Assembly: GCA_006503475.1 (NCBI GenBank)
Contig: RSEH01000115.1
Span: 81,379-145,378, forward strand
From: Stentor roeselii
Lineage: Eukaryota; Ciliophora; Heterotrichea; Heterotrichida; Stentoridae
Direction: 5' to 3'
Length of the DNA: 64,000 nucleotides
Position 1 is the first letter of the stretch. Every line of letters begins with the position of its first letter. Positions 10,117 through 19,100 of the stretch are shown here, in pieces. Under the pieces are notes generated by a model. It ran no database searches. It worked only from the letters and a program-made list of their open reading frames with translations, and had not been told where the DNA came from. A program made the position numbers and the translations under genes.

Positions 10117-12036
10117 CTACTCCGACTTAATCATGGAATAAATCTTTCTCACAAAAAGATAAGTAGAAAGGAACCCAATAGTCCCAGTGACCAAGGTGTA
10201 AGCAATGCTAATAAGTCCCATATACCCAAAGTAAAGCACAGACGACGAGAACCTAGTGATATCCAATTTGATAAAGTAATAAATCATCGAATAAGCAAAA
10301 AGATATCCTCCAGAAGACCCCGAGACCCAAAACGAGAGCCACCACCATCGATAGTCTTCTCGACACAGCACAATATAAGTCATTAAAATAGAAACCTCAG
10401 CAGAAGTGATAGTAAGAACAATAAGACTCAAAAACAAAAATCCAAAAAGATAGTAAAACAAATTCGAGTACCACATCGAGTTCATTATATAGTTCAACTC
10501 AATGAACATGCACCCGAAAGGCAAAGACCCTGACAACAAGCAAACAAAGTAAACCACGATGTTTTGACTTGAAGGAATCGGCTTCGGAATGCGAGTGACT
10601 CTGCTCGGGTTGAGTATCGACTGCTTCTTATGTCCGAGACCTGCGCCGATAAAGACCAGCGGGACTGAAATGGTGAACCAAATGAGTAAAAGTTCAGCTA
10701 ATGACCAAAAATCAACTGCTCCTGAAGACTCTTCTTCCCAGATCAAGAAGTTGATTATAAAAAACACTGAAAAACAGATACCAGGGAATAAAAAAGCGAC
10801 TGTCATTGAATTCCACTTCCAGTTACCCCCACCTAAAGTCTTGTAAAGCCGTGCTGAGCTGTACCCGGCGAAGATCCCCATGAAGGCGAACATGAAAATC
10901 ATTATTGTTAGAAGAGAACCGCGATGTTCTGGGTTTAAAAAGCCGACACATGCGAAGGCGACTGTGAAAAGAGTCATTAAAATCAACTGGATCCCTGTTC
11001 CGATGACTACTGAGAAGAAGTTGATGTGGGCGGGAGGCCTGAACACGTCTCCTCTCAACTGCTTCCAGCCTGAGTCAGCTTCTGGGTCGTTGTCGATTGT
11101 TTCATTGTAAACCGATATGTCTTTACTCACAGTTCTTCGAAATAAATGCGCGACCATCACTGATAAAAAGATGACCATTCCAAAAGAGTTTAGAATTGAA
11201 AGCCAGTGAATTTCGCCTCCGTCGTGGTAAAGATAGTTGTCCCATCTTGAACTCCAAGGAATTGGAGAATCTTCGAAAGTGACTGAATAAGTGTACATGA
11301 TTTCTTTTTCTAGCTCTTGAGCTGAACTTTCTCTGTTAAAATCATGTAAAAACTGAATGTCTTCATTTTCAGTTAACTTCTGCTCAGTAAATTCAGAGTA
11401 TTTCATGAGTAAGTCTCGTAAGTTCATGCTCTGACAAATCGAATCTCCATGATTTTGGATTGAAAAAGGTTGAATTTGGAAGCCAACAATTTTCCAGGCT
11501 TCTTTTTTCGCTTCTTTGTGAACTTTGATGATAAAATGAAGATGATTGTAAACATAAACCTTGTCGTTTACTTCAAAGCCAATTGGGATACCCTTTTGAT
11601 AAATGATGTAATTTTTTTCATTCTGTTCAACAGTCACCCTATAAGCAGCTGGAAGATTGTCAAGTACCCAGTTCGACGTGTATTGATTTTTGATCATCCA
11701 TTCAAAAGCTTTGAGTTCAACTCGATTACTGCTTTTATGGCAAAGATCTTCACAATATAAAGTTTTCTGCATTTGAAGGGTATAAGGAGTGTTTTCTATC
11801 AACTCCCCTGCAAGATGCTCTGCAAGATTTTCATCTGCCTTGATGAGTGACTCAGGAGGGCAGAAGTTGAGGTAGTAATACTCGAATGGAAGCTGAGTCA
11901 GGGTCGACTCAAGGTTATTCACGAATAGTTTAATTTTATCGTCTTTTTTGTAACCTTTAGGGTTCGTCCCTGGCAGGTAGGAAGAATGTGTGACGCTGAT
12001 TAACGAGATGAACGTAATCAACATATTTATTATCAA
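10117..12036 (-). CDS. Transmembrane 9 superfamily protein (nonaspanin)
   Basis: 639 residues. A cleavable signal peptide (first 19 residues) is followed by the luminal start typical of TM9SF (YLPGTNPKGYKKDDKIKLFVN, then FEYYYLNFCPP), a luminal domain of about 270 residues and nine membrane segments. The WLSILNSF, RRTVSKDI and GDVFRPP motifs are family hallmarks. The C-terminus RKIYSMIKSE matches the conserved nonaspanin tail, whose last K-x-D/E binds COPI and retains the protein in Golgi or endosome membranes. Full length for the family. The start context is AATAAATATG. Confidence 0.93.
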   Translation of the reverse strand: MIINMLITFISLISVTHSSYLPGTNPKGYKKDDKIKLFVNNLESTLTQLPFEYYYLNFCPPESLIKADENLAEHLAGELIENTPYTLQMQKTLYCEDLCHKSSNRVELKAFEWMIKNQYTSNWVLDNLPAAYRVTVEQNEKNYIIYQKGIPIGFEVNDKVYVYNHLHFIIKVHKEAKKEAWKIVGFQIQPFSIQNHGDSICQSMNLRDLLMKYSEFTEQKLTENEDIQFLHDFNRESSAQELEKEIMYTYSVTFEDSPIPWSSRWDNYLYHDGGEIHWLSILNSFGMVIFLSVMVAHLFRRTVSKDISVYNETIDNDPEADSGWKQLRGDVFRPPAHINFFSVVIGTGIQLILMTLFTVAFACVGFLNPEHRGSLLTIMIFMFAFMGIFAGYSSARLYKTLGGGNWKWNSMTVAFLFPGICFSVFFIINFLIWEEESSGAVDFWSLAELLLIWFTISVPLVFIGAGLGHKKQSILNPSRVTRIPKPIPSSQNIVVYFVCLLSGSLPFGCMFIELNYIMNSMWYSNLFYYLFGFLFLSLIVLTITSAEVSILMTYIVLCREDYRWWWLSFWVSGSSGGYLFAYSMIYYFIKLDITRFSSSVLYFGYMGLISIAYTLVTGTIGFLSTYLFVRKIYSMIKSE

Positions 12037-12212
12037 CCATAGATGAGAACTAGTTGTGAGGGAAGATCTTAATGGATTTTAGGATTTGAATTAATTTTAA
12101 AGGAATTCTTGGATTTGAGTTTTGAAGATTTCTGGATTTTCGGGTTTTTTTACTTGGAATATCGAAAGGGTCTGTGATGTTCAAAGTTAATTTGAAGATT
12201 TTTCCTATATTT

Positions 12213-13076
12213 ATGTCACATAATGAATCATACAAATCCAATCACTCTCTCGGGGAAGACGAAGGTCAAAGCGATCCAACTTCATTCCGAACAGAGTCCC
12301 TTCGATATGACAATGCAGTAGAGAGAGAATACCAGATACTTCTAGACCAATTCGATGGTGTGAAGATGTTAGAAGCTTTTCAAATCACCCAAAAGTCAAT
12401 CTTGAAACTAACAGAAGATGAATTAAAAGACAGTTACAGAAAGATAAGAAAATCTCTTTTGAAATCAGACTCTTCAATGGTGAGTAAAATTGGAGAAGAT
12501 CTTTCGATAAGTTTTATAAAACACGCGCATTATATTTACTCCTTTCGCCTCAGTGCAAGTCAAGAAGACAACCTTTTACTTGAAACTCGTCTTCGTCAGT
12601 TCGAAGAACATGACTACCCCCAAGAAAAGATTTACTTGAGAACTCTAAAAATATTAAAATTTCTCTCAAATCTGATGATCAAATGGAACATCTTCAAACT
12701 AAGCGAGTACTGTTATCGCTTCAAAGGAAGGGGCTTGACAGTAAAAATGCTTAATATGGATAAAATCAATGAACAGTGCTTGGCGCCTGATATCATTTGG
12801 TTTAGCTTTGCAATTGAAAATCAACCCTTCGACGGTAAAATCGACCGAGTTCTCAACAGTTACGCGAAAATTCTACAAGATGAAATCAATTCAGTTTTCG
12901 CTTTTATTCGAAAAAATGACCTGGAAAACTGCAACTTTCGAAGACCTTTCAAGTGGTTTATTTTTAAAAGCAAAGATAATCAAATTTTTGAATTTTTTAA
13001 TATACTTCAAAGTGTTGAAGTGGCTTACAGGTACTTTGAGAAGGGTTTAATCCAAGAGTTATTAAAAAATGCTTAA
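12213..13076 (+). CDS. Hypothetical protein, member of a small orphan family
   Basis: 287 residues from the ATG at 12213 (MSHNES). An in-frame ATG at 12177 would add 12 hydrophobic residues lying closer to the divergent TM9SF gene; I prefer 12213. I recognise no known domain. The protein is helical and charged, with blocks REYQILLDQF, LMIKWNIFK, LLNMDKIN-like and KILQDEINSVF. A decayed copy of the same gene lies at 51.6-52.3 kb, so this is one member of a family that duplicates within this genome. The function is unknown. The stop is 5 bp before the OSBP-like gene. Confidence 0.7.
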   Translation: MSHNESYKSNHSLGEDEGQSDPTSFRTESLRYDNAVEREYQILLDQFDGVKMLEAFQITQKSILKLTEDELKDSYRKIRKSLLKSDSSMVSKIGEDLSISFIKHAHYIYSFRLSASQEDNLLLETRLRQFEEHDYPQEKIYLRTLKILKFLSNLMIKWNIFKLSEYCYRFKGRGLTVKMLNMDKINEQCLAPDIIWFSFAIENQPFDGKIDRVLNSYAKILQDEINSVFAFIRKNDLENCNFRRPFKWFIFKSKDNQIFEFFNILQSVEVAYRYFEKGLIQELLKNA

Positions 13077-13081
13077 TAATA

Positions 13082-14818
13082 ATGGAAGGGTACTTGCTGA
13101 AGTGGACTAACTATGTTTTTGGATGGCAGAAAAGGTTTTTTACTCTTAAAAGTGGAGTGCTTTCATACAGCAAGGCCAAGGGAAGCAGTGAACTTGGAGC
13201 CATTCAACTCGAGATTTGTCAGGTTTTTAAACATGAGACGAATGATAAACGACTTTACATTGATTCAGGACTTACGATGTTTCATTTAAAAGCATCGAGC
13301 AAAGAAGAGCGCGATCAATGGTTCGACACTTTGACAGTCACTAAAAATACCGGTCATCACTATTCACAAAAAAACGACATGATTAACTTAATATCAGAAA
13401 AAATCGCTGAAATCAATAGTGTCCATGCACAGGTCCTTGCAGAAGCAGACATTTTGCCCTTGTCCACCATTAAAACAACTCCAGGGCTAGAAAGAGCAAT
13501 TGCTTTATGTGAAGAAATGAAAGAAATGGCTTCTGAGACTTTAGGATACATTGAAAGTCAAGAAGATTTAATTGTGCAAAGTGACTATTTTGTTCAAGAA
13601 GGAAGAAAAATACAAGAAGCAGAAGTCGACTTTGATGAATCTGGAACTTTTGTTGATGCGCAAAGTCATGTTTCTGAAGAGTTTCAATGCGAAAATCAGG
13701 CTGTTTTTAGAAGATCTCTGCCGTTTCTTAGGGACCCGAATCAGAGGATTAATGTATGGAGAGTGATTAAGGACTCGATAGGACTGGAACTTAGTCGCAT
13801 TGCGGTCCCTGTTTATTTTAATGAGCCTTTGAGCTTCTTGCAGAGGTTCAGTGAGGACTTGTCTTATAATTCAATTATTTTAAACGCTTGCAGTACTGAT
13901 GACCCAACTTTGAGACTTGCACTTGTTGCGAGTTTTGTTGTGAGTACTTATGCCAGTAGTGATTGTAGGACTATGAAACCGTTTAATCCTTTGTTAGGGG
14001 AAACTTTTGAATTGCAGAGAGATGGATTTAGGCTGGTTTCTGAACAGGTTAGTCATCATCCTCCGGTTTCTGCTTTGCATTGTGACCATCCAAGTTACCA
14101 ATTCTACGCAAGTACAGAAGTAAGATCCAGTTTCAAAATGACCTACCTAAACGTTCATCCAGAAGGTAAAAACCACCTAATCCTAAAAGAATTCGGTGAC
14201 CACTTCATCTGGGAAAAGCCCTACACAAACGTGCACAACATAATCGTCGGGAAAATCTACGTCGAGCACTACGGCAAAGTAGAAATCCTAAACGACCGGA
14301 CAGGTGACAAAGCAATTTTAGACTTCAAGAAGCGCGGATGGTTCGACCGTTCAAGCAACGACGTGACAGGAGAAGTCCTAGACTCATTCGGTGTAAAGAA
14401 ATGGAAACTCGAGGGCAAATGGAACAAAGGGATGAAAATAACGAGTCAAGTAAACAATCAAGAAATCCAAGCATGGGAACTATTTCCATTTCCCGAGAAA
14501 TACGAATTCAATTATTTCTTCAGTGAATACGCTCTTCAACTCAACGTCACTCCAGACCTCGTCGGGCGAGTCGCAGCGACTGACTCTAGATGGAGACCTG
14601 ATCAACGACTATTGGAAAACGGCGAAATCAAACTAGCCACTCAAGAAAAACTGCGACTTGAAGAAAAACAAAGAGCTGTTCGAAGAGAAAAGGAAAAAAA
14701 ACAAGAACAACATGAAGCTCGATGGTTTCGAATGGAGAATAACGAGTGGAAGTACCAGGGCGAGTACTGGAAAGCGAGAGATTCAGGACATTTTGATCAG
14801 GTTCCTGATATTTACTAG
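13082..14818 (+). CDS. Oxysterol-binding protein-related protein with PH domain
   Basis: 578 residues. Residues 1-90 are a PH domain (MEGYLLKWTNYVFGWQKRFF, ending in the conserved Trp of RDQWFDTL). A helical linker follows, then the OSBP-related lipid-transfer domain from about residue 215 with its fingerprint EQVSHHPPVSA (about 14040) and the usual NPLLGETFE before it. The family carries sterols and PI4P between ER and other membranes at contact sites. No FFAT motif is evident. The C-terminal 'RWRPDQRLLENG' and the charged helix after it are typical of the family. The coding strand switches sharply from G/T-rich to A/C-rich at about 14080 inside the domain. Confidence 0.93.
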   Translation: MEGYLLKWTNYVFGWQKRFFTLKSGVLSYSKAKGSSELGAIQLEICQVFKHETNDKRLYIDSGLTMFHLKASSKEERDQWFDTLTVTKNTGHHYSQKNDMINLISEKIAEINSVHAQVLAEADILPLSTIKTTPGLERAIALCEEMKEMASETLGYIESQEDLIVQSDYFVQEGRKIQEAEVDFDESGTFVDAQSHVSEEFQCENQAVFRRSLPFLRDPNQRINVWRVIKDSIGLELSRIAVPVYFNEPLSFLQRFSEDLSYNSIILNACSTDDPTLRLALVASFVVSTYASSDCRTMKPFNPLLGETFELQRDGFRLVSEQVSHHPPVSALHCDHPSYQFYASTEVRSSFKMTYLNVHPEGKNHLILKEFGDHFIWEKPYTNVHNIIVGKIYVEHYGKVEILNDRTGDKAILDFKKRGWFDRSSNDVTGEVLDSFGVKKWKLEGKWNKGMKITSQVNNQEIQAWELFPFPEKYEFNYFFSEYALQLNVTPDLVGRVAATDSRWRPDQRLLENGEIKLATQEKLRLEEKQRAVRREKEKKQEQHEARWFRMENNEWKYQGEYWKARDSGHFDQVPDIY

Positions 14819-14825
14819 ATAATAA

Positions 14826-16118
14826 ATGATGAGACTTTTTCATTCGACTCGAGGAACTCTGATCAAGTCTCTTTCGAATAGGACCTTGAAGCAGACGGTT
14901 CAAGAAAAAATCATGAAAAACGGGCCTATCAGCTTCGCGGATTACATGGAAATGAGTCTTTTTGATGAGGACTTCGGGTATTATAATAAAGGGAAAATCT
15001 TTGGAAAACAAGGCGATTTCATCACTTCTCCTGAAATTTCACAAGTTTTTGGAGAACTCATTGCAGTTTGGTGCGCAATGGTCCATAGTTCTCTTCAGTC
15101 TCCTGCAAAGTGGCATATTGTCGAGCTGGGTCCTGGGAAAGGAACTCTTGCAGCTGACGTGTTAAGAACCCTGAAAAATCTCAAGCTTCATTCAGGGCTT
15201 TCAATGCATTTAATTGACTTAAGCAAGCATTTAAAAGACCAACAAAAGCAAAGTATTATCTCAGCTGCTGGAGGGTCTCTTCAATACGAGAAGTTCAAAG
15301 GAACTGACAGGTACTTCGACAAGGACTTCAGCGCTTATTGGTATTCTTCACTTCCTGAAATGACTCAAAAGTACATCATTGAGCACCAAGGTCAACCTGT
15401 TATTTTAATAGGACATGAAATCTTCGATGCTCTTCCTGTTCACATCTTTGAATACTCTTCAGACCATGGATGGTGCGAAAGACTCGTCGATTTAAATGAC
15501 CTCAGCCAGTTCGAACTAGTTTTATCAGAAGGACCCAACAACAACGTGAAAAAAATCCTTAACCCCACAAAACTCTTCCCGAAAACAAAACTTCACTCGT
15601 TGCAAGACGGAGATCGCGTTGAGATCTCCCCAGCAAGTCAAAAGTTAACACAAGATATTTGCTCACTTTTAAAACTTGCTCCAAGTTGCAGCTTGTTGGT
15701 CGACTATGGAGATGAAAGAGCTTTCAGTGACTCAGTTAGGGTACTTTTCACTTAGGGAATCAAAAATCATGAAAAGTTAAATGCGGAGACTTGGCTTCAA
15801 ATGCCTGGAGATGTTGATTTAAGTGCTTATGTTGATTTCGCTGCTGTTAAAAATGTGACTCAAGGGTTTCAAGAACTTCAGAGTTCTAAGTTATTGCCTC
15901 AGGGGTTGTTTTTAGAAGCTATGGGAATTTCAGAGAGGATTCAGATATTGATTCAGAAAAACCCTGCGAAAAGAGAAAAACTTATCAGTGAATATGAAAG
16001 ACTTGCAAGTCCTGAGCATATGGGCGAGATTTATAAGGTTTTGTTTATTGGGAATAAGAGTTTGGGTAATGTTTATCCTTTTGGAGAAGACCTGGTATTT
16101 GAAAAAGCTGAAAATTGA
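14826..16118 (+). CDS. NDUFAF7: NDUFAF7-like arginine methyltransferase (complex I assembly), one 15-nt intron
   Basis: Two exons (14826-15740 and 15756-16118) joined across a 15-nt intron give 425 residues, the normal length. The N-terminus is basic and Arg/Ser-rich, fitting a mitochondrial presequence. Family motifs: ISFADYMEMSLFDEDFGYY, GDFITSPEISQVFGE, the SAM-binding VELGPGKGTL, and HEIFDALPVHIF. The spliced junction restores DYGDERAFSDSVRG followed by a VDLSAYVDF block, both conserved in the family. NDUFAF7 dimethylates NDUFS2 during assembly of respiratory complex I. Without splicing the frame ends at the TAG of the intron, which is how the intron was recognised. Confidence 0.9.
15741..15755 (+). 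other. 15-nt spliceosomal intron (NDUFAF7-like gene)
   Basis: GTACTTTTCACTTAG, phase 0, A at position 10. Read through, it gives an in-frame TAG at its own 3' end. Removing it joins two exons that together match the NDUFAF7 family without a gap. Confidence 0.9.
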
Positions 16119-16128
16119 AAGGTGTTAA

Positions 16129-19100
16129 TTATATATAAGGCAGGTTTAAATCAGTCTTGACAATATCATGAACTTCTTTTATGTAATTCGCAGGACTTAC
16201 CCCTCCTTTAATAAGACTTCTCAAGGTGTTATCATTCGCGTTTTTTTGGAAAGAAGCGGAGTTATAAGCAAGTCTCTCCATCATTTTCTTCGGAATGTAA
16301 GAATAGTCGATTCTATTGAGGTCTAGAGGTTTATTAAAATGTCCTTCTCGCTGAGCGTCGATAAGTCGACAGAGCAAAGAAGCATTTTGAAAGAACTTAG
16401 GTCCTCCATTCTTTTCACTAGTTTTCAACAGGTACTCCCAAGTGTCCTGCGAAGCGAGGTCATCCAACAACCCAGAAGGCACCTTTCCAGCAAAAAGAGG
16501 AATTTGATAAATTCCTGATTTCACATACCCATCACTAAAAAACACCGGAATGACCGTCCATGCCAAAGGTTTTAAAGTTCTAGTTTGCAAGTCCACTTGT
16601 CTCACATCAATAATAACATTCAGAAACTCGCTAAAATCAACATTTTTAAACGTTTGAAATCCATCTAAAAATCCAGGAGTGTCAATTGCTGAGTTCCAGT
16701 CATACTTGTCAACAACATGAATATCTTGACTGATCACTGACTGAGAATAAAGACTCGCTGGAGGGTTAAGTGAAACTAAAGCCACAACTGGCATGACTCC
16801 TGAAAAATGATGCAAAGCGTCAACAGAAACCTTGAAACCTAATTTCTTGCTGTAGACTGCCAAGTACTTCAAATCGATTATCGGCGTATTGGGACTAAAC
16901 TGAAGAGTTTCATCAATCCACTCTAAAGCTTCATCTTCATCAATGTCCAACTTCGCTCCTCGGGCTTTCATCATGTTGAACGTGGCCTGAGCCACTGAAA
17001 GACTTTTACGATTCGCTCTTTCTGAATAAATCTCTCGCTCTGCAGGGTTCGGCATGCAAAAAGATGTGTTGTAAGCTCGAGTCTCGTATTTCGGCGCAGG
17101 GACTATCACGTTGCGAATGTACCACTCGTTCTTAGGAACATCGGCGATGTTTAACACCTGGTTGCCTTGTTTTGACTTCGCTGCATATCGGATCCTTACT
17201 AGAAGAGTAGCGCAAGGAATCACTTCTAAGCTTGTGAAACTTTCAAGGGTGAAGGGAATTGTTCTATAAGGCTCTTGACAGTAAATTGGAAGCTGGAAAC
17301 ACCCGGAGTTGAGGATTATGTCTTCTTCGTTTGTGTCTTTTGGCTGGATTTTGCGATATTTATTTAAAAAAAGGTTGATTGCTGAGTACCCGATGAGGTT
17401 CACAGAGTTATGAGCTGCATCAATAGTTAAAATCGAGAAGACTATAGTCAAAGTAGGGTCAAAAACAGGTGTTCTTAATTCCGTTCTAAATCCAAAAACA
17501 GGACTGAAAGCAGAAGACTCCAGATCAGAAAGACCTGCAACAGTATTTCCAAGAGATTCTAAATTTTTATTGTAAGTCTTGAAAAATATCTTGCAACAAG
17601 TTGTATTATCAGGTAAAAACCTTGCCTGATCCACATAAACATCGATTCCATCACCTTTCTGGAAAAGTCTTCCATCATCCCATTGTGGTTGGTTATTTTC
17701 TAGAAAAGGTTCTAACTTTGAAGGAGTCTTTGAAATTCGAAGTTGCCCGGCGATGTCTGCAGTCATGTCCTTCACTGTTAACTTCAAAGTTCCTGATACT
17801 CGGTCAGCGGAATCGATCAGGCTCAAGTCATTCGGAAGAGGCGGTTTAAATAAATCCAGTTCAATTGTTCCGTATAAAAGTCTTCGTTGATCCGCGTCGC
17901 TCATCACGAATAAAGTCCATGCAACTGGAAAATAATCGTCGACAGGGCTTGTAAGTCCTCCTTGAACAACACTTATTCTTCGAGGGTTGCGTTCAAGGAT
18001 TTCTATTGTTAATATCAAGTCATCTGACCAGTTGTTGTCTTGTTGGAACTTTGGAAAGTCTTTTAGAAATTGAGTGGAACGGTTTATGTGGACTTCTGGG
18101 TTGAAGTTGTTACTTGATCTGGATATTTCTCTTGAGTTTAACATGCTGACGTCAGCGGTTTGGGTGTTCACTGGGTCTGATGTCCAGAGACAGAAACCTC
18201 CTCGGTCTTCGATCACTTTTTCTGAGTTTCTTAAGATTGATAGTTTGAATTGTAAGAAAGAACGACTTTTGAAGTTGTTTAAGGTTTCGAGAATGATTAT
18301 TATTCCTGGTTTTTCTCCTCTCAAAGACTGTCTGCTCCCAAGTTGACTACCCACACCAATATCCATATTTCTTTTCCCAGCATTACTAGAAATCCGACTA
18401 GGAATGACAGATCCAGGTTGAAAAATAATATCAGGCTGCAAAGACCTATGACTCTCCCTAGTATCATTAAGCCGATGTCCATCCTTCAAATGAACAATAG
18501 GTACTCGAAACCTAGTCAAATCAGAAATCTGAGGAAATTTCGGTGCATTATCCGCTGAAAATATCCTAATAAACAAAAAAGCATTTGGCAGAGTGTTAAA
18601 TTTATTGATTTCGCCCATAAAAAGTCCATCAACCCTGGGCGGTAGATAAACAGGAAGTTTCCAATACCCTTCCGCGACAGTTTTTTCATGAGTAAAAAGT
18701 TCAAAAGCAGTCCATCCAATAATCAAGAGTCGTCCAGCAGAGTCAATTCCCTGAACTTCCAAGACACAAATAATAGGAACAGAAGGAGGCAGTTGTTTAA
18801 AATCATGGACTTCTAGAAACTGCCCTCGAAGTGCCAAAGAATTGATAGGGTCTGACTGGGTGTTCCTCGGCGCTACCAGGCGTGGTTCAAGTCTGACCTG
18901 GTCTCTTTCTTGCACGGCGTAAGCCAGTTGGACCTTCATGAACTTCTGAGGAACTCCTGTCACCTGCTCCCAGGCCACTTTCAGTCCTTTTTCAGGAGAG
19001 TATTCCTTGTTCAGCTGCTCAGGTCGTAGATGGGTGAGAATTTCTTTTCTTCTCTGTTCTTCTCTGTAAAGTTCTTCGTCTAGTTGCTTTTTATGAAGAA